The notes under the pieces are model-generated. The model was not told the origin of the DNA. It made no database searches and saw only the letters and a list, made by a program, of their open reading frames with translations. From positions 247,645 through 311,644 of the forward strand of contig CAWBNH010000001.1 of assembly GCA_963790085.1 (NCBI GenBank): a stretch of DNA of 64,000 nt, written 5' to 3'. Shown here one piece after another: positions 47,052 to 56,172 of the stretch; position 1 is the first letter of the stretch, and every line of letters starts with the position of its first letter. This DNA comes from CAXMST01 sp963790085. Its GTDB lineage: Bacteria; Actinomycetota; Thermoleophilia; Solirubrobacterales; 70-9. Made by a program: the position numbers and the translations under genes.

Positions 47052-48215
47052 GTGAGGAGCACGCCACTGCCCGGACTCGGGCCGATGCCGCTGATGCGCG
47101 GCCTGTTGGTCAATCGGCGCAAGCCGGACCTCGAAGCGCTCGCGCGCGAGACCGACCCCGAGCGGTTCGTCTGGCGGGTGCTGCCGCACGCCGCCCGCAG
47201 CTTCGCGGCGAGCATCGTCGTGCTGCCGACGGAGGAGGCGCGGGCGGCGGCCGTCGCCTACCTCTACTGCCGGATGCTCGACACCTACGAGGACCTGATC
47301 GCAGACCCGGTCGAGTCGATCGCCGAGTTGCAGCGCTTCGCAGCCCGCTTCGACTCCACCCCGCTCCCACCCCCCACGCCGATCGCCGCCGACCGCGCCA
47401 GGGACGAGCGCGACCGCGTCTATCTCCTGCTGATCGCCCGCTGCGGGCACGTCGACGCGGTCTTCAGGACGCTCACCCCCGCGGTCCAGGAGCAGATCCG
47501 TGAGCTGATCGGGGCGATGGCAGCGGGCATGAAGTGGTCCAGGGATCTGTTCGCCCGCCAGGGCGGCGTGCTGCTCGACGAGGGACAGCTCGCCCTCTAC
47601 TGCCGGCACGTGATCGGCCATCCCGCCGTCTTCACCCTGAGGCTGCTCAGCAGTCGCGAGCTGACCGAGCCGGCCCGTGAGGACGCGTTTCTGGTCAGCG
47701 AGATGATCCAGCTCGCCAACGTCAGCCGCGACATCGAACGGGATCTCGAGCGTGGGATCGCCTACCACCCGGCCCTCGAGCCCTACCTCGGCAGCGTCGC
47801 CGACGAGCCGGAGTCGCGGCTCGCGGTGCGGCGGGCGCGGGAGGACTACCTGGCGATGGCCCTCTCGCGGGCGCCGGCGTACCGCCGGCTCTTCGGCCGG
47901 CTCGAGCTCGGAGAGACGGCCCCGGTCCGGACTGCGGCGGTGATGATGCTGCTGTTCACCGACCTTCACTACAGGTCGTGCGCCGCGCGCACCGGCAATC
48001 CGAGCTGGCCCGGCCCGCGGGGACGGTTTCAGGTCGTGATCGGGGCCCTCCCGGCTCTCGTCTCCGCGCGCTGGGCGGGCCACACCCTGCGTCGCGTGGA
48101 GAACGACTTCGCAACCGCGGCGGGCAGGCTGGCAGGAGCCGGCGGCGCTTCGGTCGGCATGCCTTCGCAGAACGGCCGGCGGGCCGATGCGGCGGCGGCG
48201 CCGGCGACCCGATAG
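47052..48215 (+). CDS. Squalene/phytoene synthase family protein
   Basis: About 387 residues. Two aspartate-rich motifs bind Mg-diphosphate: YCRMLDTYEDL (first, D-x-x-x-D-like) and NVSRDIERDL (second). The upstream HAARSFAASIVVLP is the substrate-pocket helix. It condenses two prenyl diphosphates head-to-head (squalene or phytoene formation). No other isoprenoid gene is in the window. Starts are ambiguous: GTG 47052, ATG 47085 or ATG 47094. The 186-base gap from the divergent permease gene probably holds its promoter. A Gly/Ala tail with Arg ends the protein. Confidence 0.85.
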   Translation: MRSTPLPGLGPMPLMRGLLVNRRKPDLEALARETDPERFVWRVLPHAARSFAASIVVLPTEEARAAAVAYLYCRMLDTYEDLIADPVESIAELQRFAARFDSTPLPPPTPIAADRARDERDRVYLLLIARCGHVDAVFRTLTPAVQEQIRELIGAMAAGMKWSRDLFARQGGVLLDEGQLALYCRHVIGHPAVFTLRLLSSRELTEPAREDAFLVSEMIQLANVSRDIERDLERGIAYHPALEPYLGSVADEPESRLAVRRAREDYLAMALSRAPAYRRLFGRLELGETAPVRTAAVMMLLFTDLHYRSCAARTGNPSWPGPRGRFQVVIGALPALVSARWAGHTLRRVENDFATAAGRLAGAGGASVGMPSQNGRRADAAAAPATR

Positions 48216-48261
48216 CCGGGGTCCGCGGCCGCCTTCACCGCTGTAGCCGACCGCGTCGGTA

Positions 48262-48984
48262 ATGATCCCGGCGATGAGCATCGTTCCCAGCCTGGCCAGC
48301 CTCGCCTCCACCTACGAGACGGTGATCGTCGACGAGGGCGAGCAGCCGATGCTGTTCATGCTGATCGCCTTCGGCGTCACCTTCGGCCTGACCCGATTCA
48401 TCACCCACTCGATTCGCTCTGGCCGCTACAGCTGGCTCGGCAACGTCGAGGCTGGGGACACGCACATCCACCACCTCGTCTGGGGCATCGTCCTGCTGCT
48501 GATCACCGGCGTGCTGGCGATCGCGGTTCAGCCGCCGCTCGAGGTGACCGCGATCACGTTCGGCATCGGAGCCGCTCTCACCCTCGACGAGTTCGCGCTC
48601 TGGCTGCACCTCGACGACGTCTACTGGTCGGAGCAGGGCCGGCAGTCGATCGACGCGGTGATCGTCTTCACGATCATCAGCGGGTTCATGCTGATCGGCG
48701 TCTATCCGGTCTCGGTCGGCGCCGAGGGTGGCGTCGGGGACGTGATCGGGGTGATCTTGATGCAGATCGTCGGGCTGGGCTTCGTCGTGATCTGCATGCT
48801 CAAGGGCAAGCTTCTATGGGGGGTCTTCGGCGTCTACTTCTGGCCGGTCGGCCTGACCGGCGCGGTCCGCCTCGCCAAGCCCGACTCCTGGTGGGCCCGC
48901 AACCGCTACGACCCAGCCAAGCTCGCCCGCTCGCACGAGCGCTACGACGCCGACGCCGAGGTCCACAAGCCGCAGCTCGCTTGA
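48262..48984 (+). CDS. Integral membrane protein of unknown function
   Basis: 240 residues with about six hydrophobic helices, a first cytoplasmic or extracytoplasmic loop with HIHHLVWGIVLLL, and polar motifs FALWLHLDDVYWSEQGRQS and AKPDSWWARNRYD near the C-terminus. The His/Asp-containing helices could bind a metal or lipid. I recognise the type from actinobacteria but not a named family. It overlaps the gluQ gene by four bases (TTGA), so they are coupled. A second in-frame ATG is at 48274. Confidence 0.75.
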   Translation: MIPAMSIVPSLASLASTYETVIVDEGEQPMLFMLIAFGVTFGLTRFITHSIRSGRYSWLGNVEAGDTHIHHLVWGIVLLLITGVLAIAVQPPLEVTAITFGIGAALTLDEFALWLHLDDVYWSEQGRQSIDAVIVFTIISGFMLIGVYPVSVGAEGGVGDVIGVILMQIVGLGFVVICMLKGKLLWGVFGVYFWPVGLTGAVRLAKPDSWWARNRYDPAKLARSHERYDADAEVHKPQLA

Positions 48985-49892
48985 ACCGCGACGGGAGATA
49001 CGCGCCGAGCCCGAGCGGCGACCTGCACCTCGGCAACCTGCGGACGGCGCTGCTCGCCTGGCTGTTCGCGCGCTCGCAGGGCGCCCGGTTCCTGGTCCGG
49101 ATCGAGGACCTCGATCCGGACCGCTCGAAGCCTGAGTTCGCCGATCGACAGCTCGCGGACCTGCGGGCGCTGGGCCTCGACTGGGACGAGGAGGGCCGCT
49201 TGCTGCGCCAGGCGGAGCGCACCGACGTCTACGCCGAGGCGATCCGGGCGCTCGAACGGGCAGAGCTGGTCTATGAGTGCTACTGCACGCGCGCCGAGAT
49301 TCGCGAGGCCGCCTCGGCGCCCCACGGCGAGCTACCCGAAGGTCACTATCCCGGGACCTGCCGCGCGCTCACCGACGCCGAACGCGAGCGGCGGCGGTCG
49401 GAGCGCCCAGCGGCCCTTCGGGTCGCAGCCGACGGGACCCGGATCAAGTTCAGCGACCGCCTCCGCGGCGACTGCGCCGGCGTCGTCGACGACTTCGTGG
49501 TCCGCCGCAACGACGGCGTCCACGGCTACAACCTCGCCGTCGTCGTCGACGACAGCGCCCAGGGGATCGGCGAGGTCGTCAGGGGCCGCGACCTGCTCGA
49601 CTCGACCCCGCGGCAGATCTGGCTCGCCGGGGCGCTGGGGCTGCCGACGATCTCCTCCTGGGCGCACGTGCCGCTGGTGCTCGGTCCCGACGGAAAGCGC
49701 CTCGCCAAGCGCAGCGGCTCAGCCACCCTGGCGGGGCGTCGCGCTCTCGGTGCGAGCGACGCCGATGCGCGGGCCGCGCTCGCCGCCTCGCTCGGCCTCT
49801 GTCACCCCGACGAGCGGCCGAGCCCGGCTCAGCTTCTCGCCCGCTTCGACCCGATGCAGCTGCCCCGGGTCGATGCGACGCTGCCCGGCTAG
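48981..49892 (+). CDS. gluQ: Glutamyl-Q tRNA(Asp) synthetase
   Basis: 303 residues, the catalytic core of glutamyl-tRNA synthetase without the anticodon-binding domain. HIGH-like YAPSPSGDLHLGNLRTAL, zinc-binding cysteines in YECYCTRAEI and PGTCRALTD, and the KMSKS-equivalent KRLAKRSGSATL. GluQ-RS charges glutamate onto queuosine 34 of tRNA-Asp. Starts at TTG 48981, which overlaps the stop of the upstream membrane-protein gene. Its 3' stop TAG shares the palindrome CTAG (49889-49892) with the stop of the convergent ATPase gene. Confidence 0.93.
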   Translation: MNRDGRYAPSPSGDLHLGNLRTALLAWLFARSQGARFLVRIEDLDPDRSKPEFADRQLADLRALGLDWDEEGRLLRQAERTDVYAEAIRALERAELVYECYCTRAEIREAASAPHGELPEGHYPGTCRALTDAERERRRSERPAALRVAADGTRIKFSDRLRGDCAGVVDDFVVRRNDGVHGYNLAVVVDDSAQGIGEVVRGRDLLDSTPRQIWLAGALGLPTISSWAHVPLVLGPDGKRLAKRSGSATLAGRRALGASDADARAALAASLGLCHPDERPSPAQLLARFDPMQLPRVDATLPG

Positions 49893-51454
49893 GCGGCCCG
49901 GGGTCGACGCAGGAGCTTGTGTAGCTCCATCGCGACGGTGATGCTCAGCGAGACGGCGACGATCGCTGCCCAGGTGGCCAGATCGAGCGGCTCCACCCGG
50001 AGCAGCTCCTGGGTCGGGCCGAAGTGGAGGGCGCCGATATGGAGGCCGAGGGCGGCTGCGGTGCCAAGGAGCAACAGCGGGTTCGCGAACGGGCTAAGCG
50101 AGAAGGCCGAGCGATGCTCGGAGCGCGCATTGCCGACGTGCACGACCTGGAAGACGACCATCGCGGTGAGCGCGATCGTCCGCGCTCGCTCGAGGTCGTC
50201 GCCGGAGTGCGGGTAGGCGAGAAACAGTGCCAGCGTGCCGGTCGCCATCACGGCGCCCGCGATCGCGATCCGCTCCCAGAGCAGGCCGGAGATCACGCCC
50301 TCCCGGGGTGACCGCGGAGGCCTCCGGGCCACCCCCGGCTCCCCCGGCTCAAAGGCCAGCGCAACGTCCTGCACGCCGTTGGTCACGACGTTGAGCCACA
50401 GCAACTGGGCGGGCAGGAAGGGCAACGGGATCGCTGTCATCAGGCTGACCAGAACCGCGAGCACCTCGGCGAATCCACTCGAGACGAGATAGAAGGTCGT
50501 CTTGCGGACGTTGTCGAACGCGATCCGGCCCTCGCGAACCGCCGCGAAGATCGTCCCCAGGTCGTCATCGAGGACGACGATGTCGGCCGACTCCTTGGCC
50601 ACGTCGGTGCCGGAGCCCATCGCCGCGCCGATGTCGGCGGCCTTGAGCGCCGGCGCATCGTTGACGCCGTCGCCGGTGACGGCGACGATCTCTCCCCGGC
50701 GGCGCAACGCCTCGACCAGCCGCAGCTTCTGCTCGGGCGCCACCCGCGCGAAGACCGAGACCTCCTCGACGACTCGATCGAGCGCCGCGTCCTCGAGCCG
50801 CTCCAAGTCGCCACCGGTAACAGCCCGCGCCCCGTCGGCGGCAATCCCGAGCTGGGCCGCGATCGCGAGTGCGGTGCTCGCATGATCGCCGGTGATCATC
50901 ACGACGCGGATGCCCGCGGCACGACAGCCGGCGACCGCCGACCGGGCCTCCTCCCGGGGCGGGTCCATCATGCCCTGCAACCCGTAGAAGGTGAGCCCCT
51001 GCAACGGCAGCTCGATCGCCTCGCCGGGGGGTAGGTCGGACTCCCGGCCCGCCATCGCCAGCACGCGGAGGCCGCGCGCCGCCAAGACCTCCACCTGAGC
51101 GAGGATCGCGTCGACGTCGAGATCGGTAGCGGCGGCCGTCGAGCACATGGCCAGCACCTGCTCCGGGGAGCCTTTGACCAGCACGAGCCGACGGCCCGAC
51201 GCGTCGTGCAGGGTGGCGGCGTACTGCCGTTCAGACTCGAACGGCACGTCCGCGATCCGCGGATGGCTCTCCTCGAGATCCTCGCGATCCCTGCCGGCTC
51301 GGGCTGCGGCGACGAGCAGGGCAACCTCGGTCGGGTCACCGATCGCCTCCAGCGTCCCGTCGGCTTCGGCCACGCTCGCCTCGTTGCAGAGCGCCCCGGC
51401 GAGCAGGGTGCGCTCGAGCGCTGGGTGCTCGGCGAGCGGGAACCGCAACGCCAT
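49889..51454 (-). CDS. P-type cation ATPase, C-terminal part (after a frameshift)
   Basis: C-terminal about 520 residues of a P2-type ATPase. Nucleotide-binding domain KGSPEQVLAMC, TGDHASTALAIAAQLG, hinge motif VTGDGVNDAPALKAADIG, then transmembrane segments with LNVVTNGVQDVALAFEP. Cation (Ca2+-like) transport is inferred from family type. The N-terminal part (51336-52604) is in a neighbouring frame. Removing one base from the GG at minus-strand 51451-51452 joins them as IELD-ALRFPLAEHPALERT, restoring a continuous protein of about 905 residues. The frame start at MALRFP is not a real initiation site. Confidence 0.85.
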   Translation of the reverse strand: MALRFPLAEHPALERTLLAGALCNEASVAEADGTLEAIGDPTEVALLVAAARAGRDREDLEESHPRIADVPFESERQYAATLHDASGRRLVLVKGSPEQVLAMCSTAAATDLDVDAILAQVEVLAARGLRVLAMAGRESDLPPGEAIELPLQGLTFYGLQGMMDPPREEARSAVAGCRAAGIRVVMITGDHASTALAIAAQLGIAADGARAVTGGDLERLEDAALDRVVEEVSVFARVAPEQKLRLVEALRRRGEIVAVTGDGVNDAPALKAADIGAAMGSGTDVAKESADIVVLDDDLGTIFAAVREGRIAFDNVRKTTFYLVSSGFAEVLAVLVSLMTAIPLPFLPAQLLWLNVVTNGVQDVALAFEPGEPGVARRPPRSPREGVISGLLWERIAIAGAVMATGTLALFLAYPHSGDDLERARTIALTAMVVFQVVHVGNARSEHRSAFSLSPFANPLLLLGTAAALGLHIGALHFGPTQELLRVEPLDLATWAAIVAVSLSITVAMELHKLLRRPRAA

Positions 51455-52604
51455 CGAGCTCGATCGCGCCTGCGAGCGGGTGCTCGCCGGCGCTGACCGT
51501 GTACTCGCGGCCCCCGGCCACGACCCGCTCGACGGTCATCCGGTTCTCGGTCAGGGTCCCGGTCTTGTCGGAACCGATCACCGTGCAGCTCCCGAGGCTC
51601 TCGACGGCGGGCAGTCGGCGGACGACCGCGTTGACGGCCGCCATCCGCCGCACGCTGATCGCCAGGGCAACGGTGAGCACGATCGGCAACCCCTCGGGGA
51701 TCGCGGAGACGGCGAGCGCGACCACGGAGAGGAACAGCTCGGTCGGCGGATCACCCCGGGCGAGGCCGGCGACGAAGCCAAGCGCCCCGACGATCAGCAC
51801 GGCGAGTCCGATCAGGCGCGCGAAGCGCGCCATCCGGGTCTGCAGCGGCGTCGCCACCTCGCCGATCCAACCGAGGCTGCCGGCGATCGAGCCCAGCTCG
51901 CTGTCCGCCCCGGTCGCGGTGACCACGGCGCGGCAGCGACCGCGGGTGATCACCGAGCCGGTGAACAGCATGTTCGCCCGATCGACGACCGCTGCGGTGG
52001 CGGGCACCGGCTCGAGCCCCTTGGCGACCGCCGCGGACTCGCCGGTCAGCAGTGACTCGTCCACCTCGAGCGCTCTCGCGTGCAGGAGGCGCGCGTCGGC
52101 GGGGACACGCCGCCCGGCCTCGAGCAGGACCACGTCGCCGACCACGACCTCACGCGGATCGACGTCGCGCTCGCGGCCCTCGCGCACCACCCGGGCCGGC
52201 GTGTCTCCCGCGAGCCGCCGGAGGGCCTCCAGGGAACGCTCGGCTCGGTACTCCTGGAAGAAGCCGACGATCGCGTTGATGACCAGCACGATCGCGATCG
52301 CGACGGCGTCGAGGGAATCGCCGAGCGCCAGCGAAACGGCGCCCGCGATCAGCAGAATGTAGATCAGCGGGCTGCGGAACTGGCGGACGGCAACGTCGAG
52401 CCGGCCGACCCTCGCCTGGCGCGGCAGCTCGTTCGGCCCGTCGTCCTCGAGCCGCGCTCGAGCCTCGGAGTCGGGGATCCCGGCGTGGCCGCTTGCCAAC
52501 GCTCCGAGCACGGCGGCGGCATCGTGGTGCCATGGCTGGATGCTCGCGCCGGACGCAGCGGCCTCGGAGCGATTCACGGTGCCACGGGCGTTGAATTGGG
52601 CCAC
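51336..52604 (-). CDS. P-type cation ATPase, N-terminal part (before a frameshift)
   Basis: Cation-ATPase N-terminal domain, first four transmembrane helices and actuator domain with LLTGES (TGES 187-190), PEGLP in AIPEGLPIVL, and the phosphorylation motif DKTGTLTEN (Asp346). Real coding in this frame ends near 51455; the remaining residues to 51336 (Arg/Ala-rich) are out of frame. The complete protein continues at 49889-51454. GTG start at 52604; a TAGGGT box lies 15 bases upstream. The actuator and P-domain motifs are intact, so only one base, not gradual decay, breaks the gene. Confidence 0.85.
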   Translation of the reverse strand: MAQFNARGTVNRSEAAASGASIQPWHHDAAAVLGALASGHAGIPDSEARARLEDDGPNELPRQARVGRLDVAVRQFRSPLIYILLIAGAVSLALGDSLDAVAIAIVLVINAIVGFFQEYRAERSLEALRRLAGDTPARVVREGRERDVDPREVVVGDVVLLEAGRRVPADARLLHARALEVDESLLTGESAAVAKGLEPVPATAAVVDRANMLFTGSVITRGRCRAVVTATGADSELGSIAGSLGWIGEVATPLQTRMARFARLIGLAVLIVGALGFVAGLARGDPPTELFLSVVALAVSAIPEGLPIVLTVALAISVRRMAAVNAVVRRLPAVESLGSCTVIGSDKTGTLTENRMTVERVVAGGREYTVSAGEHPLAGAIELDGVAVPARRAPSARAHPARRGALQRGERGRSRRDAGGDR

Positions 52605-52739
52605 CTGCCGATCCCGAGGACCCTAGCCGCTGCGTGATCGGCGGCGCGGGAACAGGCCCGCTTCTGACGGTCCGGCCGGGTCGGTCTTTCTGCCGGTCGC
52701 CGCCGTGTAGGGTCCGTGTTGGTCGACGAGGGAGTCGCT

Positions 52740-54218
52740 GTGAACGCAAACGGAAGTGGCAGAGCGCGACGGATCAAGGTCGGAATCGTCGGGGCCGGCT
52801 TTGGCGGGATCGGGATGGCGATCAGGCTGAAGCAGGCCGGGATCTACGACTTCACGATCTTCGAGCGGGGCGATTCGGTCGGCGGGGTCTGGAGAGCGAA
52901 CACCTATCCCGGCGCCGCCTGCGACGTGCCCTCGCACCTGTATTCGTTTTCGTTCGCCCCGGGTCATCGCTGGACCCGCCGCTACGCGCCGCAGGCGGAG
53001 ATCCTCGAGTACCTGAACGAGGTCACCGACGACTTCGGGTTGCGCGAGCACCTGCGGCTCGGGGTCGAGGTCGACCGCGCCGATTTCGATCCAGACAGCG
53101 GCCGCTGGACGGTCAGCACCTCCGACGGTGAGCGGCACCGCTTCGACGCCCTGGTGACCGCCTGCGGGCAGCTGACCAACCCCGCGGTTCCTGAGATCGA
53201 CGGGATCGAGGAGTTCGAGGGGCACGTGTTCCACTCGGCGGAGTGGGATCACGACTACGACCTGGGCGGCCGAAGGATCGCCGTGATCGGAACCGGCGCG
53301 AGCGCGATCCAGTTCGTCCCCGAGATCGCGCCGTCCGCCGCCAAGCTCGACATCTACCAGCGCTCGGCCCCGTGGATCCTGCCGAAGGCGGACCGCGGCT
53401 ACCCGGCCTGGGAGCGGGCGCTGATGCGGCGGCTGCCGAGCAGGGTCGCGATCGCGCGGGCCGGGATGTTCGGCTTCTTCGAGGTCGCGACCTACGGCTT
53501 CACCGGGACCGACTGGCTGATGAACCCGTTCGCGAAGGTCGCCGACCGCTACCGCGAGAAGGCGCTGCCCGATCCGGAGTTGCGGGCCGGGGCGACCCCC
53601 GACTACGAGATGGGCTGCAAGCGCGTGCTGTTCACCAGCGACTGGTACCCAACCCTGATGCGCGACAACGTCGAGCTGATCCAGGGCGGGGTCGAGCGGA
53701 TCACCGCCGACGGCGTGGTCGGGCCCGACGGCGTCGAGCGCGAGGCGGACACGATCATCTGGGGAACGGGCTTTCAGTCACACGACTTCGTCGCCCCGAT
53801 GGAGATCCACGGGCTCGACGGCTACGAGCTGAACGAGGTCTGGCGCCAGCGGCCCGAGGCCTATCTCGGGACGGCCGTGGCGGGGTTCCCGAACCTCTAC
53901 GTGATGTACGGGCCGAACACCAACCACGGCTCGGGATCGGTTCCCTACACGCTCGAGTGTCAGTACAACCTCGCGATCGACGGGATCAAGAAGCTACGTG
54001 GCGGCGCCCGCTACCTGGAGCTGAGGCCGGAGGCGCAGATGCGCTGGCGCGACGAGATCGCCCGTCGAAGCGAGCCGACCCGGTGGCTGGCCGGCGGCTG
54101 CACCAGCTGGTACGTCAACGACGAAGGAGTCAATACCAACAACTGGGTCGGGCCCTGGCTCGAGTTCAAGCGGCGGACCAAGCAGATCGATCCTGCCGAC
54201 TTCGAGCTGGTCGCCTGA
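52740..54218 (+). CDS. Baeyer-Villiger type flavin monooxygenase
   Basis: 492 residues. N-terminal FAD motif VGIVGAGFGGIGMAIRL, the BVMO fingerprint FEGHVFHSAEW (FxGxxxHxxxW), and a second Rossmann motif VIGTGASAIQF for NADPH. Inserts one oxygen into ketones or oxidises N/S atoms, using FAD and NADPH. I start at GTG 52740 because GAGGGAG lies at good spacing; the in-frame GTG/TTG at 52716-52719 are weaker. A TAGGGT box sits at 52708-52713. It precedes a wax-ester synthase gene on the same strand (66-base gap). Confidence 0.92.
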   Translation: MNANGSGRARRIKVGIVGAGFGGIGMAIRLKQAGIYDFTIFERGDSVGGVWRANTYPGAACDVPSHLYSFSFAPGHRWTRRYAPQAEILEYLNEVTDDFGLREHLRLGVEVDRADFDPDSGRWTVSTSDGERHRFDALVTACGQLTNPAVPEIDGIEEFEGHVFHSAEWDHDYDLGGRRIAVIGTGASAIQFVPEIAPSAAKLDIYQRSAPWILPKADRGYPAWERALMRRLPSRVAIARAGMFGFFEVATYGFTGTDWLMNPFAKVADRYREKALPDPELRAGATPDYEMGCKRVLFTSDWYPTLMRDNVELIQGGVERITADGVVGPDGVEREADTIIWGTGFQSHDFVAPMEIHGLDGYELNEVWRQRPEAYLGTAVAGFPNLYVMYGPNTNHGSGSVPYTLECQYNLAIDGIKKLRGGARYLELRPEAQMRWRDEIARRSEPTRWLAGGCTSWYVNDEGVNTNNWVGPWLEFKRRTKQIDPADFELVA

Positions 54219-54270
54219 GCGGCAGCCCGCGCGGCGGATCAGCGAGCCCCCTATGCTGCGGTCTGACCCC

Positions 54271-54287
54271 AGGAGGGCTGTCAGCTG
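54271..54287 (+). promoter_or_regulatory. Shine-Dalgarno with CTG start codon for wax-ester synthase
   Basis: AGGAGG (54271-54276) is followed by eight bases and CTG (54285-54287). No ATG, GTG or TTG lies in frame between the ribosome site and the conserved N-terminus (KRISPLDAAWLL). The next in-frame ATG (54345) would remove that conserved start. Confidence 0.7.
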
Positions 54288-55823
54288 AAGCGAATCTCAC
54301 CCCTCGATGCGGCCTGGCTGCTGCTCGAGTCCCGCGACACGCCGATGCACGTCGGTGGGCTGTTCGAGTTCACCCCGCCGCCCGATGCCGGGCCCGACTT
54401 CCTGGCGGCGACCCTGGCGCGGATGCGCGAGGAGCGGGCCGTCCCTCCCCCGTGGAACCTGAAGCTCGTCGACGGGCCGGTTGTCGGCCCGCGGCTGCCG
54501 GTGATGCGCGAGGTCAAGGACGTCGACCTCGACTACCACGTCCGCCACTCGGCCCTCCCCCATCCCGGCAGCCAGCGCGAGCTCGGGATTCTCGTCTCGC
54601 GCCTGCACAGCAACCAGCTCGACCTGCACCGGCCGCTGTGGGAGATCCACCTGATCGAGGGCCTCGAGGGAGACCGCTTCGCGATGTACATGAAGATGCA
54701 CCACTCCCTGATCGACGGCGTCAGCGGCATCCGGATGATCCTGCGCACGCTGAGCACCGATCCCGATGAGCGTGGCATGCGGGCCTTCTGGACGGTCGGC
54801 GCCGGCTCCGCCCCAAAGCGGCCGCAGCGGCCCGGCGGCGGTCCCCTCGACGCGGTCTTCGGTGCCGCGCTGGGCAGCGCCGGGGTCGCGGTCGCCCTCG
54901 GCCGGGCCGGCGTCGAGCTCGGCCGGGCATCGCTCGACGACGGCGCCCTCAGCGCGCCCTACACGGCCCCCGACTCGGCGCTCGGCGGGAGCCTCGAGGG
55001 ACAGCGGCGGTTCGCGACCCAGCAGTACGAGCTCTCCCACCTCAAGGAGCTCGCCGCGGCCGCCGACTGCACGCTCAACGACCTCGTCCTCTACCTGAGC
55101 TCGGCGGCGCTCCGCCGCTATCTGGGCGAGCACGGCACGATTCCCGAGCGCTCCCTGACGGCGGGGATCCCGGTCAACCTGCGCGAGGCCGACGATCAGA
55201 GCACCGGCACCGCGGTCGGCATGCTGGTCGCGGACCTCGGGACGAACATCGCCGATCCGCTCGAGCGGATCGCGACGATCAAGGCCTCGACCGCGGAGGC
55301 GAAACGCCACCAGAGCGAGCTGCCGGCGGCCGCGCGGGCGCCGTACACGCTGCTGCTCAACGGCCCCTACATCGCCGGGCTGATCGCCGGGCTCGGCGGC
55401 GGCGCCCCGGCCCCGTTCAGCCTCGCCATCTCGAACGTCCCGGGCCCGACCGAGACGCTGTACTTCAACGGGGCGACGCTCGACGCGCTGTTCCCGCTGT
55501 CGCTGCTGCTGCACGGCAACGCCCTCAACATCACCTGCCTGAGCTACGCCGGCACGCTCAACTTCGGGTTCACGGGGGCCCGGGACAGGCTCCCGCACCT
55601 GCAGCGGCTGGCCCTCTACATGGGCGACTCGCTGGAGGAGCTGACCGAGACGCTGCTGCCGAAGCGAAGGCGCCGCCGCCGACGCACGGCTTCGGGCCGC
55701 TCCCCGGCCGGCGCGAAGCGGGCGACGAAGCCGAAGCGGCCAGCCGCCAAGGCGAAGGGGTCAGCGGCGAAGCCGAGGAGATCCGCCGCCAAGCCGAAGG
55801 CGAGGGCGAGCGGCGAGAAGTAA
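54285..55823 (+). CDS. WS/DGAT wax ester synthase/diacylglycerol acyltransferase
   Basis: 512 residues if translated from CTG 54285. The family N-terminus KRISPLDAAWLLLESRDTP is visible. PLWEIHLIEG is followed by the active site MHHSLIDG (HHxxxDG, H139-H140-D144-G145). The C-terminal DGAT domain includes FNVSNVPGP-like SLAISNVPGPTETLYFNG. Makes wax esters or triacylglycerol from acyl-CoA at the inner membrane surface. The last about 45 residues are a Lys/Ala/Arg/Pro histone-H1-like tail (RRRRRRRTAS, then KPKRPAAKAKGSAAKPRRS), unusual for this enzyme. Confidence 0.92.
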   Translation: MKRISPLDAAWLLLESRDTPMHVGGLFEFTPPPDAGPDFLAATLARMREERAVPPPWNLKLVDGPVVGPRLPVMREVKDVDLDYHVRHSALPHPGSQRELGILVSRLHSNQLDLHRPLWEIHLIEGLEGDRFAMYMKMHHSLIDGVSGIRMILRTLSTDPDERGMRAFWTVGAGSAPKRPQRPGGGPLDAVFGAALGSAGVAVALGRAGVELGRASLDDGALSAPYTAPDSALGGSLEGQRRFATQQYELSHLKELAAAADCTLNDLVLYLSSAALRRYLGEHGTIPERSLTAGIPVNLREADDQSTGTAVGMLVADLGTNIADPLERIATIKASTAEAKRHQSELPAAARAPYTLLLNGPYIAGLIAGLGGGAPAPFSLAISNVPGPTETLYFNGATLDALFPLSLLLHGNALNITCLSYAGTLNFGFTGARDRLPHLQRLALYMGDSLEELTETLLPKRRRRRRRTASGRSPAGAKRATKPKRPAAKAKGSAAKPRRSAAKPKARASGEK

Positions 55824-55887
55824 GAGCGGGCGAGCATCGGTATGCAGGCTCAAGCCGCCGGCCGATCGGCCCGATAAGGAGTCTCAG

Positions 55888-56139
55888 ATGGAAACCAGGA
55901 CCGAACGCGTAGTGCTACAGACGCCGAATCACGAGATCACCGGCGACATCACCCTGCCCAAAGAGGGCTTTCGCAGCCGCCTCTCCGACTTCCTCAACCA
56001 CGGCGATCAGAACTTCATCTCGCTGGTCGACGCCGAGGTCGCACCGCGCAACGGAAGCGCCTCCGGTGAGGCGAGCCGCCGCTCGTTCATCGCCGTCGCG
56101 CGCAGCCACGTGCAGCTCGCCTACCCGGCTTCCGAGTAG
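55888..56139 (+). CDS. Small conserved-looking hypothetical protein
   Basis: 83 residues, soluble, mixed alpha/beta (RVVLQTPNHEITGDITLPKE, then RSRLSDFLNHGDQNFISLVD). Strong Shine-Dalgarno (AAGGAG, 55876-55881) before ATG 55888. I do not recognise a named family. It stands alone after the wax-ester synthase; a 12-bp palindrome GGCCGATCGGCC lies just upstream (55860-55871). Confidence 0.65.
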   Translation: METRTERVVLQTPNHEITGDITLPKEGFRSRLSDFLNHGDQNFISLVDAEVAPRNGSASGEASRRSFIAVARSHVQLAYPASE

Positions 56140-56172
56140 GGCCTTCGACCAGGGTCGGGACTTAGGGGCCGC

